The notes under the pieces were generated by a model that was given only the letters and a program-made list of their open reading frames with translations, had not been told where the DNA came from and ran no database searches. A DNA stretch of 64,000 nucleotides from Gemmatimonadaceae bacterium (GTDB taxonomy: Bacteria; Gemmatimonadota; Gemmatimonadetes; Gemmatimonadales; Gemmatimonadaceae), in assembly GCA_947457545.1 (NCBI GenBank), contig CANGXD010000002.1, positions 48,849 through 112,848 on the forward strand, read 5' to 3'. Of this stretch, positions 38,700-48,546 are shown piece by piece. Position 1 is the first letter of the stretch. Each line of letters starts with the position of its first letter. The translations under genes were made by a program, and so were the position numbers.

Positions 38700-38966
38700 A
38701 TGCCCACGCGAAGCATCGAGATCGATGGACGCCAGTGGCAGGTGTACCCGTCCGGTTTTCTCACGCAGTACACCGGTGATGAATTCGGATTGATTTTCGT
38801 GGCGGGGAAAGGCGAGGAACGCGAGGTGCGCGTCACGCGCTACTCACCCGTTGGAGTGCGAGCACGCGAGCAGTCGTTGGCCGAGTTTGACGATGCGCAG
38901 TTGCTCGAGCTCTTCCGATCGACACAGCCCAGCGCGCGCTCGCCAGAGGCGGGGTACCGCTCGTGA
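38700..38966 (+). CDS. Small hypothetical protein
   Basis: MPTRSIEIDGRQWQVYPSGFLTQYTGDEFGLIFVAG..., overlaps next ORF. Confidence 0.6.
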   Translation: MPTRSIEIDGRQWQVYPSGFLTQYTGDEFGLIFVAGKGEEREVRVTRYSPVGVRAREQSLAEFDDAQLLELFRSTQPSARSPEAGYRS

Positions 38967-39823
38967 CGGAGACGACCACGGCGCCAGCGCCGGCGTTCGT
39001 GGATCTGCAGGTGCACTCCACCGCCTCCGACGGCGCCCTGACGCCGACGGCCGTCGTCCAGGCCGCCGCCGACGCGCAGCTGTATGCCATCGCCCTCACC
39101 GATCACGACACCGTCGACGGGCTCGATGAAGCCACCGACGCCGGTGAACGGTTGGGGGTGCGCATCGTGCCCGGCGTCGAACTCAGTACGCACTTCGACG
39201 ACGACGAACTCCACTTGCTGGGGCTCCATCTGCAGAGTCGCGATGCCATGCGTGACGCGCTCGCGGATCTGCGTCAGCAGCGCATTGCCCGCGCCGAAAA
39301 GATCGTCGCGACGCTGAACGCGCACAGCATCCCCATCACACTGGACGCGGTGCTGAAGGAGGCCGGAGGCGGTGCCGTCGGACGTCCACACATCGCGCGC
39401 GTCATGCTCGCTGGTGGGTACGTCCGCGAGTTCCGCGAAGCGTTCGACAAGTGGATCGGTTGGGGACGTCCCGCTTACATGGCCAAGGACAAGTGGGATG
39501 TCGCCGACGCCATCGCCCTGGTACACAAAGCCGGCGGCATCGCCGTCTGGGCGCATCCAGGTGAGTCGGCGACTCCGACGCGTATTCAACGGCTCGCTGA
39601 TGCCGGGCTCGACGCGGTCGAAGTCTTGCATCCGAGTCATCCGCCCTATCTCGTGCAGCGGCTGTTCGATCACACCGAAAAGGCCGGCCTGTTGCCCAGT
39701 GGTGGCTCCGACTGGCACGGCACGCAGGAAGGCCCACGAAAACTCGGTGGGCAACTCGTTCCCAAGGTTTGGCTCGACTGGCAGGACGCCAAGGTCTCGG
39801 CGCGCGCAGCCGCCTTGGCGTAG
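38963..39823 (+). CDS. PHP-domain phosphoesterase
   Basis: VDLQVHSTASDGALTP; ALTDHDTVDGLDEA; SGGSDWHGTQEG. Confidence 0.92.
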   Translation: MTETTTAPAPAFVDLQVHSTASDGALTPTAVVQAAADAQLYAIALTDHDTVDGLDEATDAGERLGVRIVPGVELSTHFDDDELHLLGLHLQSRDAMRDALADLRQQRIARAEKIVATLNAHSIPITLDAVLKEAGGGAVGRPHIARVMLAGGYVREFREAFDKWIGWGRPAYMAKDKWDVADAIALVHKAGGIAVWAHPGESATPTRIQRLADAGLDAVEVLHPSHPPYLVQRLFDHTEKAGLLPSGGSDWHGTQEGPRKLGGQLVPKVWLDWQDAKVSARAAALA

Positions 39824-39826
39824 TAC

Positions 39827-40555
39827 ATGTTCCGCAAAACCGCTCTCGTGACCGGCGGTGCCCGACGCGTCGGCGCCGCGATCGTTCGCAGCTTCGCCGC
39901 TCGCGGGTACAACGTCGTGCTCCATCACGGGAATTCTCCTGAGGAGGCGAACGCACTCGCGGCGGAGCTCGAGGCTGAATATCAGGTACGCGTGGTCGTC
40001 GTGCAGGAAGACCTCGTCGATTCATCGGCGCCGGCGCGCGTGGTGCAGGCGGCCATCTCCGCGTTCGATGCGCTGGATGTCGTCGTCAGCTCGGCGTCGG
40101 TGATGGAGTGGCGCGATTTCGAGTCGGTCACTCCGGATGATTGGGCGCGCACGGAAGCGATCAATCTTCGGGCGCCGTTCTTTCTCATGCAGGCCGCCGC
40201 GCGCGCAATGAATGAGGGCGGGGTGATCATCCAGATCGCCGATCACCTCGCCAACGAAACAGGATTCCCGCGACTCATTCCGCATCAGGTCACCAAGTCC
40301 GCGTTGCATCAGCTGGTGCGTACCGTCGCCGATCGGCTGGCGCCACGGATTCGCGTGAATGCCGTGTCCCCGGGTCTCGTGCTCGCCCCCAGTGATCTTG
40401 GCGATGCGGCGGCGGCCGCCTTCATGCGCGACGTTCCGCTGGCACGGAGTGGCTCACCCGACGATGTCATCCAGGCCATTCACTATCTCGTGGATGCCAC
40501 CTACGTGACGGGAACCGTTCTCTCGGTCGATGGTGGACGACATCTCCGCCGCTGA
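39827..40555 (+). CDS. SDR family oxidoreductase
   Basis: ALVTGGARRVGAAIVRSFAARGYNV; TGTVLSVDGGRHLRR. Confidence 0.92.
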   Translation: MFRKTALVTGGARRVGAAIVRSFAARGYNVVLHHGNSPEEANALAAELEAEYQVRVVVVQEDLVDSSAPARVVQAAISAFDALDVVVSSASVMEWRDFESVTPDDWARTEAINLRAPFFLMQAAARAMNEGGVIIQIADHLANETGFPRLIPHQVTKSALHQLVRTVADRLAPRIRVNAVSPGLVLAPSDLGDAAAAAFMRDVPLARSGSPDDVIQAIHYLVDATYVTGTVLSVDGGRHLRR

Positions 40556-41312
40556 GCGAGAAATCGCCGGCCCCGGTCGCGCGACGCCACTCGACTTCGG
40601 TCGCATTGTCGTCATCGGTGGTGGCTGCTACGGCAGCTGGTACACGCAGCAGCTCGATCGCGCGCGCTCACGTGGGGCGCTCACCGCACGCGAAATCGTG
40701 GTGGTCGACCGCGATGCCAACTGCAAAGTCGCGCAGCAGCTGGCGCAAGGCATGTACGAGGGAACGCCAGTGCGACTGGTCGTGTCCACCTGGGATGACT
40801 ATGTCGCGGAGTGGTTGTCAGCGGGGCCGGACGCGCTCGCCGCGGACACGATGGTCCCGTCGCCGCTCATGCCACATCTGTGCCTTGACTGGCTCATGGC
40901 CCGCGCCCGCGCCCGCTGGCCCGGCCGTGCCATGGAAGTCGCGCCGCTCCCCGCCACCCCACCAACCCCGTGGGAACGTGCCGCCCCCGATGCGCGTCAC
41001 TACGTAAGCTTCGCGACGTGGACGTGCCCGGTCAATTGCATCGAGCCGGCCAAGTGTCCCGCCATCCGCGGGCCACGCGATTGGAGCATGCCGGTGACCA
41101 TCCGCGCCATGGCCGACGGGGAACCACGGCTCCGCGGAGCGGCTATCTTTCATTGTGAACACCGCACCTACGGCGTAGGCATGATCGACGCGGCGGCCAT
41201 CGCCGCCGCCGACCAACATGTCGCCGAATGGGGCGGGCAGGGCCCCTGCAATATTCTGGTCGGCACCGTGTCGCACTGTCACGGCGCGTTGGGCGTGCTG
41301 GCCATTTCGTAA
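40530..41312 (+). CDS. Conserved-looking hypothetical protein with N-terminal Rossmann-like motif and Cys motif
   Basis: RIVVIGGGCYGSWYTQQL; TWTCPVNCIEPAKCPAIRG. Confidence 0.75.
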   Translation: MVDDISAAEREIAGPGRATPLDFGRIVVIGGGCYGSWYTQQLDRARSRGALTAREIVVVDRDANCKVAQQLAQGMYEGTPVRLVVSTWDDYVAEWLSAGPDALAADTMVPSPLMPHLCLDWLMARARARWPGRAMEVAPLPATPPTPWERAAPDARHYVSFATWTCPVNCIEPAKCPAIRGPRDWSMPVTIRAMADGEPRLRGAAIFHCEHRTYGVGMIDAAAIAAADQHVAEWGGQGPCNILVGTVSHCHGALGVLAIS

Positions 41313-41372
41313 ATCCAGAACTCAGGTATCACCGCATCCGCGCTGATACGCCTCGATTCGCTTCTACCCATC

Positions 41373-42398
41373 GTGGTCATGTCTGCATCGACTCCCGAGA
41401 ACATCGTCATCATCGGATCCGGCCCCGCGGCATGGACGGCGGCCATTTACGCTGCACGCGCCAACCTCAACCCGCTCGTGTTCGAAGGGGAGCCGGTTGG
41501 AACGGAATTGCCGGGCGGACAGCTGATGCTCACGACGGACATCGAAAACTTCCCGGGCTTTCCCGAGGCCATCAGCGGCCCTGAACTCATGGACCGCGTC
41601 AAGGCACAAGCGGTCCATCACGGGACACGAGTCGTGTCGGAGCTCGTCAAGCAAGTCGATCTGTCGCAGCGCCCCTTCACCATCACGCCCAACTACTCGG
41701 GTGCGGTGACGGCACATACCGTGGTGATCGCCACCGGCGCCGCCGCCAAGTGGATCGGTCTCGAGAGCGAAATCCGGTTGGCGCAACAGGGCGGTGGCGT
41801 GTCGGCCTGCGCGGTGTGCGACGGCGCCATGCCCTTCTATCGCAACAAGCGTCTTGCCGTCGTTGGTGGTGGTGATACCGCTATGGAAGAAGCGATGTAT
41901 CTCACGAAGTTCGCCAGTGAAGTCGTGGTCATCCATCGCCGCGACAGCTTCCGTGCCTCGAAGGTGATGGCCAATCGCGTCCTCACGCATCCCAAGGTGC
42001 GCGTGCTCTGGAACTCGCAGGTTACCGAAGTGCTCGGCGACGAGTTCATCACGGGACTCCGATTGCAGGACACCGTGAACGGCAGCACCAGCGAGATCGA
42101 AGTGGGCGGCTTGTTCGTTGCCATTGGCCACACGCCCAACACCAAGTTCCTCGGCGGGCAGATCGACACCAGCGAACATGGCTACATCAAGGTGGCGCCG
42201 TGGCGCACGTCAACGAACATCGAAGGCGTCTACGCTGCCGGCGATGTCATCGATGACTACTATCGTCAGGCGATCACATCGGCCGGGACGGGGTGCATGG
42301 CGGCCCTTGAAGCCGAGCGGTGGCTGGCACATCACGGCATTGGCGAAGCGCCCGTGCTCGAAACCGGCGAGAGCTCGATCGCCAAGGCCGAGGTCTAG
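41373..42398 (+). CDS. trxB: Thioredoxin reductase-like FAD/NAD(P) oxidoreductase
   Basis: [49 protein letters not shown]. Confidence 0.93.
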   Translation: MVMSASTPENIVIIGSGPAAWTAAIYAARANLNPLVFEGEPVGTELPGGQLMLTTDIENFPGFPEAISGPELMDRVKAQAVHHGTRVVSELVKQVDLSQRPFTITPNYSGAVTAHTVVIATGAAAKWIGLESEIRLAQQGGGVSACAVCDGAMPFYRNKRLAVVGGGDTAMEEAMYLTKFASEVVVIHRRDSFRASKVMANRVLTHPKVRVLWNSQVTEVLGDEFITGLRLQDTVNGSTSEIEVGGLFVAIGHTPNTKFLGGQIDTSEHGYIKVAPWRTSTNIEGVYAAGDVIDDYYRQAITSAGTGCMAALEAERWLAHHGIGEAPVLETGESSIAKAEV

Positions 42399-42402
42399 TC
42401 GC

Positions 42403-43053
42403 GTGGCCGCGTTGCAGGTGCAGCAGCTGACGGTTGGACCGCTCGAGGAAAACTGTTGGCTGCTCACCGATGAGGCGTCGAAGCAGGCGGTTCTCGTCGA
42501 TCCCGGTGACGAAGCGGACCGCCTTGTGGATGCCGTGCAGCGCTCCGGGTGCACGCTGGCCGCCATCTGGCTCACCCACTGCCACTTCGACCATGTCGGT
42601 GGCGTGGCTGGTGTCATGCGCCAGCTGCCGGTACCCATCCTGATGCATCCGGCCGACGCGTTCTTCTATGAGCGCGCGGCCGACAACGCCGCACGGTGGG
42701 GGCTGACTATCGAAAACCCGCCGGCGGCAACGGGACAGTTGGCCGAGGGCGACACGATCTCTCTTGGTGAGCACGCCTTCACCGTGTGGCATGTGCCTGG
42801 CCACGCACCCGGCCATGTCGCCTTCATCGGTAACGACCTCTGCATTTCCGGCGACGTGCTCTTTGCCGGTTCCATTGGCCGCACCGATTTGCCCCTCTGT
42901 GACCCGACGGCCATGCAGCGCTCGCTCATGCGTCTCGCCACTTTGCCCGAGACAGCTCGGGTATTGCCCGGGCACGGTGTTCATACCACTATCGGTCGCG
43001 AACTTGCGTCCAATCCATTCCTGCGTGGTGCCGCCCGTCCGCTCGGGGCCTAG
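42403..43053 (+). CDS. Metallo-beta-lactamase-fold hydrolase (glyoxalase II-like)
   Basis: LTHCHFDHVGGV; HVPGHAPGHVAF; LPGHGVHTTIGRE; GTG start. Confidence 0.92.
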   Translation: MAALQVQQLTVGPLEENCWLLTDEASKQAVLVDPGDEADRLVDAVQRSGCTLAAIWLTHCHFDHVGGVAGVMRQLPVPILMHPADAFFYERAADNAARWGLTIENPPAATGQLAEGDTISLGEHAFTVWHVPGHAPGHVAFIGNDLCISGDVLFAGSIGRTDLPLCDPTAMQRSLMRLATLPETARVLPGHGVHTTIGRELASNPFLRGAARPLGA

Positions 43054-43096
43054 CGCCCGCCGCTTCATCTTGCCGGCTTCCTCAGCTCCACTCAGC

Positions 43097-43906
43097 ATGC
43101 GCATCAGCACGATCTCCGCTCCCCTCAAGCGATCCGCGCGCACGATGGCCGCGTTGCTGCTCGCGGGCTGCTCAAGCATCACGCAAAGCGAAGCCAGCTT
43201 TCAGAAATACGGCGCCGTCAATTTCATCGGGAAGCGAGCGTCGGCCACGCAAGGTCGCGCGGCAGCAACCGTGGTCTTCTTTGAATCGCTATCGCTGCAG
43301 GTACCCAATAGCAGCGCGCAGCAGAGTGACCAATGCGTCTTCGCGCCGGTCGACACGGTGCAGCAAGTGGCGCGCGGTGATCGTCAAGCGGGAACCACTG
43401 TCGGGATCACCATTGGCGGTGCTACCCGGCAGCTTCCCTATTCGAGCACCGATCTCCGCTATGCGACGGCCGCCAACGAACCCATCGTCTACAACGTGGG
43501 CGACGTGGCACAGGTGAGTGTGCCCGGTGACGGCAACAATTTTCCGGCGATCGCCGGATCGGTGAAGCTCGCCGAGCCCATCGAGTTGGGCCCGGTCGCG
43601 ATTCCTGCCGCCGGTGCCGGCCTAACGGTCAACTGGAATGGCACGAACGATCCGACAGCGGCCGTCATTCTGCAGGTCAAGTATGCCAATCCTGCGACCG
43701 CATCGTTCGCCAACGAGCAAGTGTATTGCGCGCTCAAGGACGATGGCAACGTGGTCGTCCCCGCCGGACTGCTGACACAGTTCCTCGCGAGCAGCGCGCC
43801 ACGGCGCTCATTGACGCTCGTACGTTGGCGCACCAATCTCGTGGGTACGACGGCAGGCAACCTGCATCTCACGTCGTCCATCGACACGACGTTCGTTTTT
43901 CCGTAA
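43097..43906 (+). CDS. Hypothetical lipoprotein
   Basis: MRISTISAPLKRSARTMAALLLAGCSS lipobox. Confidence 0.7.
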   Translation: MRISTISAPLKRSARTMAALLLAGCSSITQSEASFQKYGAVNFIGKRASATQGRAAATVVFFESLSLQVPNSSAQQSDQCVFAPVDTVQQVARGDRQAGTTVGITIGGATRQLPYSSTDLRYATAANEPIVYNVGDVAQVSVPGDGNNFPAIAGSVKLAEPIELGPVAIPAAGAGLTVNWNGTNDPTAAVILQVKYANPATASFANEQVYCALKDDGNVVVPAGLLTQFLASSAPRRSLTLVRWRTNLVGTTAGNLHLTSSIDTTFVFP

Positions 43907-43975
43907 GACATTCATCGGGAATGTGACGGGCGCGGCCACCTCGGCGGCGCCCGTTCTCGTTTGACAGGAGCGCTC

Positions 43976-45424
43976 ATGGCACAGTCACAGCCGGCCGGGG
44001 TTCGCACGCGTACCGAAAAGGATCCTCTGGGAACGCTCGAGGTTCCCGCGGACGCGCTGTATGGTGTGCAAACCGTGCGCGCGGCGCAGAACTTTCCCAT
44101 CAGTGGTCTACGTCCACTCGAAGCGTTCGTCGTCGCTCAGGTGTGGATCAAGAAGGCGGCCGCACAAACACATCGCGACACGGGTCGCCTCGATGCGACG
44201 CGCGCCGATGCCATTGTCGCCGCCGCGGACGAAGTCCTCTCGGGATTGCACCGCGATCAGTTCATCGTCGATCCGTACCAGGCGGGCGCGGGTACCTCGC
44301 ACAACATGAACGTCAACGAGGTGCTCGCCAATCGCGCCAACGAACTGCTCGGGGGGGCACGCGGGACATACACGCCCGTGCATCCCAATGATCACGTCAA
44401 CATGGCGCAGAGTACCAATGACACCATTCCCACCAATATCCGTCTCGCCGTCTTGCGTCAGTTGCCGCTGCTCTTGCGCGCGGTTGATGCATTGCACGAC
44501 GCCCTGCGTGATCGCGCACAGGCGTTCGATCATGTGGTGAAGGCGGGACGTACACACCTGCAGGACGCGATGCCGATCCGGCTCGGCCAGGAGTTTTCGG
44601 CGTACGCGGGTACGCTGATCCGCTGCCGACAGCGGCTCGTGCAGGCCGCTGATTACCTCAATGATCTGGGCATCGGTGGTTCGGCGGTGGGCACCGGCGT
44701 AACTGTGCAACCGGAGTTTCCCGCGCGCATGGTGGAACGGCTGCGTGAGATCAGTGGAATCGACACGCTGCGGGTCGGCGACGATCGTATTCAACTCATG
44801 CAAAGCATGGGTGATGCGGCGGCGTTCAGCGCCTCGTTGCGCGGGCTCGCCATCGACCTGTCCAAAATCGTCAGCGACCTCCGGCTCATGGTCTCCGGAC
44901 CGCGGACGGGCTTCGACGAAATCACGCTGCCTGCGGTCCAACCCGGCTCCAGCATCATGCCTGGCAAGATCAATCCCTCAATTCCGGAGATGGTCAACCA
45001 GGTCTGCTTTCAGGTTATCGGCTGCGACACCACCGTCACCATGGCCGCCGAGCACGGCCAGCTCGAGCTCAACGTGATGATGCCCGTTATCGCCCACAAC
45101 GTCCTCCTGTCCATGCAGATCCTGACGAACGCGATCGTCTCGCTGGCGGAACGATGCGTGCGCGGCATCGAAGCCAACGAGGAGATGTGCCGCTACTGGG
45201 TGGAACGCTCCGCGGCGCTGGCCACGGCGCTCATGCCGCAAATCGGCTATGCGGCGGCTGCCGAGCTCTCCAAGCAGAGTGTTCGTGAGGGCGTACTCAT
45301 CCGCGACTTGGTCAAACGGAACCAGGTCGTACCCGCCGATCAGGTCGACGCCATTCTCGACCTCCGTCGCATGACCGAGATCGGCATCCCCGAGGGAACG
45401 CATGGGGCGACCGCCGGTGGGTGA
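43976..45424 (+). CDS. aspA: Aspartate ammonia-lyase (aspartase/fumarase superfamily)
   Basis: TRTEKDPLGTLEVPADALYGVQTVRAAQNFPIS; GAGTSHNMNVNEVLANRANE; GSSIMPGKINPSIPE. Confidence 0.88.
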   Translation: MAQSQPAGVRTRTEKDPLGTLEVPADALYGVQTVRAAQNFPISGLRPLEAFVVAQVWIKKAAAQTHRDTGRLDATRADAIVAAADEVLSGLHRDQFIVDPYQAGAGTSHNMNVNEVLANRANELLGGARGTYTPVHPNDHVNMAQSTNDTIPTNIRLAVLRQLPLLLRAVDALHDALRDRAQAFDHVVKAGRTHLQDAMPIRLGQEFSAYAGTLIRCRQRLVQAADYLNDLGIGGSAVGTGVTVQPEFPARMVERLREISGIDTLRVGDDRIQLMQSMGDAAAFSASLRGLAIDLSKIVSDLRLMVSGPRTGFDEITLPAVQPGSSIMPGKINPSIPEMVNQVCFQVIGCDTTVTMAAEHGQLELNVMMPVIAHNVLLSMQILTNAIVSLAERCVRGIEANEEMCRYWVERSAALATALMPQIGYAAAAELSKQSVREGVLIRDLVKRNQVVPADQVDAILDLRRMTEIGIPEGTHGATAGG

Positions 45425-45478
45425 CCCAACCGCCCGAAGCGCTTGTCTCCACCGCGATTGCGACCTAGACTCTCGGGT

Positions 45479-45970
45479 ATGCGGATAACAACGTGGGCCG
45501 AATACGGGTTGATTTGCGCCCTCCACCTCGCGCGCCGGGCAGGCGACGGGCCAGTGACTGGTCGCGACGTCGCCGCGCGTGAGCGGCTGCCGGGCGACTA
45601 TGTCGAGCAGATTCTCCTCCGGATGCGACGTGCCGGCATCGTCAATAGCACCCGCGGCGCGCGGGGCGGGTACTCGCTCGCCCGCTCGCCAGACGAAATC
45701 ACCGTGCGTGACGTGATTCAGGCTTCGGAGCTCACGACCTTTGACCTCCACTGCGTCACGCATCCCGTGGATGCTGGGCGGTGTGCCGAGGCGGAGAACT
45801 GCAGTATTCGCCCTGTGTGGCTGTTGCTGCAAAAGCGTATCGACGAAGTCCTCGAAAGTGTGAAGCTCAGCGACCTGCTCGACGACGAGTCGGTGGTGCG
45901 TGATCGGGTCGGATTGCCGGCATATGCGGCGCCTGACGTCCCGGGCAGCTTGCCCATACTGCAGCCCTGA
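45479..45970 (+). CDS. Rrf2 family transcriptional regulator
   Basis: WAEYGLICALHLAR; LPGDYVEQILLRMRRAGIVNSTRGARGGYSLARSPDEITVRDVI; C..RC...NC cysteines. Confidence 0.92.
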   Translation: MRITTWAEYGLICALHLARRAGDGPVTGRDVAARERLPGDYVEQILLRMRRAGIVNSTRGARGGYSLARSPDEITVRDVIQASELTTFDLHCVTHPVDAGRCAEAENCSIRPVWLLLQKRIDEVLESVKLSDLLDDESVVRDRVGLPAYAAPDVPGSLPILQP

Positions 45971-45981
45971 GTCTGGTCGTC

Positions 45982-46515
45982 GTGAGCATCTGGACCGATT
46001 GGCAGGCGGCGCGTGCGCGGCGGCAGCGGGTTGAGCTGTATCTCAACCAGGTCCTGCGCGATGTCGATACGACAGGCCTGCCGTGGCTGCTGGCGGCGGT
46101 CGGTTCTGAGAAGGTCGCCCTACGCGAGATCGCCTTTGCCCGCCGGGCGATTGGGCTCATCGTGGCCGAACGAGACGCGCTCGACGACCAGACGGCCGCC
46201 GACGTCTCTCACCAGCTGGCCCCCGTCGTGTCGGCCGAGGCGCGCCGCGACCCGGAAACGGGGCGACTCTGGGCCGAGCGTTGGCGCGGGTACACGGCGG
46301 CCCTCGCCGCACGGGGAAGCCAGGAAACGCCGGTCATGCGCCTCGCCAATGTCCTGCTCGACGGGGCCGGCGTACCGAGCCCGTCTCCGGAACTGCTGCA
46401 GCAGACCACCCGCTACGTCCAGGAAACCAGGGGCGCGCTCAACGAAAGTCTTCGCACCGCGTTCGGTGCGGCATCGCTGCCGGAAGACGTCCGTCCCAGT
46501 GCCTTGCGGGGCTGA
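45982..46515 (+). CDS. Hypothetical protein
   Basis: ORF in operonic position (GTG or later ATG start possible). Confidence 0.55.
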   Translation: MSIWTDWQAARARRQRVELYLNQVLRDVDTTGLPWLLAAVGSEKVALREIAFARRAIGLIVAERDALDDQTAADVSHQLAPVVSAEARRDPETGRLWAERWRGYTAALAARGSQETPVMRLANVLLDGAGVPSPSPELLQQTTRYVQETRGALNESLRTAFGAASLPEDVRPSALRG

Positions 46516-46547
46516 ACGGGACCGCCCGGCGCGTACCCCCACACGAA

Positions 46548-46584
46548 AAACGGGCAACAGCGCGTATGCGACTGTTGCCCGTTT
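46548..46584. terminator. Bidirectional hairpin terminator
   Basis: AAACGGGCAACAG-(11 nt)-CTGTTGCCCGTTT. Confidence 0.8.
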
Positions 46585-46599
46585 GACGTTCTTTTCAGG

Positions 46600-46684
46600 T
46601 GCCGAAGGCCGGACTCGAACCGGCACGTCCTTGCGGACACTGCGCCCTGAACGCAGCGCGTCTACCAATTCCACCACTCCGGCA
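46600..46684 (-). tRNA. tRNA-Leu (anticodon CAG)
   Basis: Reverse strand TGCCGGAGTGGTGGAATTGGTAGACGCGCTGCGTTCAGGGCGCAGTGTCCGCAAGGACGTGCCGGTTCGAGTCCGGCCTTCGGCA; long variable arm. Confidence 0.96.
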
Positions 46685-46828
46685 GATCCCGTCCCGCGAC
46701 CGTTGGTCACAGGAGCGGCAGGGCGAGAAGAATAGACCAAGTCCCCCCGGGAAGTCAACGCCGGAAGCCACAAACGTGACCACCGGATGCCTCGTCCGGG
46801 TGCCGGAGCGATTACGTTACGGACACGT

Positions 46829-47299
46829 ATGGCCAACAAGGACACCGAAGAACCCACCGAGCTGATCGCGCGAAACAAGCGCGCCCGTCACGACTACGAG
46901 ATCCTCGATACGTGGGAGGCGGGCATGGTGCTCACCGGCACCGAGGTCAAGGCGCTCCGTGATGGTCGCGCCAACCTCACCGATGCGTATGGGTTCGTGA
47001 AGGATGGCGAGGTCTTCCTGCTGAATCTCCACATTGGCGCGTACGCGAACGGCAATCTGTTCAACCACGAGGCCACGCGCACACGCAAGCTGCTGTTGCA
47101 CAAGCGCGAGATCCGGCGCCTCATCGGTTCGGTCGAACGCCAGGGGCTCACGCTCGTGCCGCTCGACCTGTATTTCAAGAACGGGCGCGTCAAAACGCGC
47201 ATCGCCCTCGCGCGCGGCAAGGCCCAGCACGACAAGCGTGAGGATCTCAAGAAGCGCGACGCGGAGCGGGAAATCGCGCGGGTGCTGCGCAAGGGATGA
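46829..47299 (+). CDS. smpB: SsrA-binding protein SmpB
   Basis: [57 protein letters not shown]. Confidence 0.97.
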   Translation: MANKDTEEPTELIARNKRARHDYEILDTWEAGMVLTGTEVKALRDGRANLTDAYGFVKDGEVFLLNLHIGAYANGNLFNHEATRTRKLLLHKREIRRLIGSVERQGLTLVPLDLYFKNGRVKTRIALARGKAQHDKREDLKKRDAEREIARVLRKG

Positions 47300-48546
47300 G
47301 CATCGCGCTCGCGGCTCTTGGGGTCGTGCTGCAAGTCGCTGCAGCCGCGCCGGCGTCTCCCGCCAGCATTACCGTGCGGCTCGGCGAACGCGTTCGGCAG
47401 GTTCCCATGGTAGCAGCGATCGGTGGGGGGATGGCGCTCCGCGCGGATGTGCTGGCGGAGGCGCTCGGTGGGCAGCTCGTGCGCGATGCCTCCCGCGCCG
47501 GCCGCTATCGTCTTGAGGTCGGGCGAATTGGTGTCGACATCGAGAGCGGCAGTTCACTGGCGGTAGTGGCCGACGACACCCTTCCCATGACCGCCGAAGT
47601 GTTTCGTCGCGCGTCCATGCTCTACGTGCCGTTCGCCTTCGCGTCAGACCTGCTCCCCCGCATTGGCTCCGGCGTGATGTTCGACGCCGAAAAGCGTGAA
47701 CTCCGTCGCTTTGCACCGGTCGCGGCGAGCAAGCGTCCCGTCGATCCCCCAAGGCGTACCGCCCCCTCACCGGCGCGAGCGGAGCCAGATCGGACGGCGA
47801 CTCGCGCGCCCGGCGACGCTCGCACCACCCGCCAGCACGTGGTCGTCGTCGATGCAGGGCACGGTGGTCCGGACAATGGGATGTCCGGACCAATTGGTGC
47901 CGGTCCCAAGGTATACGAGAAGCGAATCACGCTCGCGGTTGCAACACAATTGCAGCGGGCGCTCGAACAGCGCGGGGTACGCGTCGTCATGACGCGCACG
48001 ACCGATACGCTGATTGCTCTGTCCGATCGCGGACGTATCGCCAACGAAGCCAAGGGCGATCTGTTCGTCTCGGTACATGTCAACGCAGCTAACCCCCGGT
48101 GGAAAAACCCGGGCGGGGCCCGTGGATTCGAAACGTATTTTCTGGCCGAAGCAAAAACCGAAGACGAGCGACGCGTCGCGGCCATGGAAAACGAAGCCAT
48201 CCGTTTCGAAACCAAAGCTGATGTGAAAAGTGATGACCCGCTCGGGTTCATCATGCGTGACATGGCGCAGAACGAACACCTTCGCGAGTCGTCGCGGCTT
48301 GCCGATCTCATTCAGGCCGGCATGCGGACGGTGCACCCTGGGCCGAGCCGCGGAGTCAAGCAGGCGGGGTTCCGTGTCTTGGTCACCGCCTTCATGCCGG
48401 CGGTGCTTGTGGAAATCGGCTTCGGCACCAATCGCAGCGAAGCCAACTACATGACCTCGCCAGAGCGTCAGGCGGAGTTGGCGGACAAGCTCGCCGATGC
48501 CGTGATACGCTACCTCGCCGAGTACGAACGGAAGGTTGGCGGATGA
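47296..48546 (+). CDS. N-acetylmuramoyl-L-alanine amidase (Amidase_3)
   Basis: [57 protein letters not shown]. Confidence 0.93.
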   Translation: MSIALAALGVVLQVAAAAPASPASITVRLGERVRQVPMVAAIGGGMALRADVLAEALGGQLVRDASRAGRYRLEVGRIGVDIESGSSLAVVADDTLPMTAEVFRRASMLYVPFAFASDLLPRIGSGVMFDAEKRELRRFAPVAASKRPVDPPRRTAPSPARAEPDRTATRAPGDARTTRQHVVVVDAGHGGPDNGMSGPIGAGPKVYEKRITLAVATQLQRALEQRGVRVVMTRTTDTLIALSDRGRIANEAKGDLFVSVHVNAANPRWKNPGGARGFETYFLAEAKTEDERRVAAMENEAIRFETKADVKSDDPLGFIMRDMAQNEHLRESSRLADLIQAGMRTVHPGPSRGVKQAGFRVLVTAFMPAVLVEIGFGTNRSEANYMTSPERQAELADKLADAVIRYLAEYERKVGG

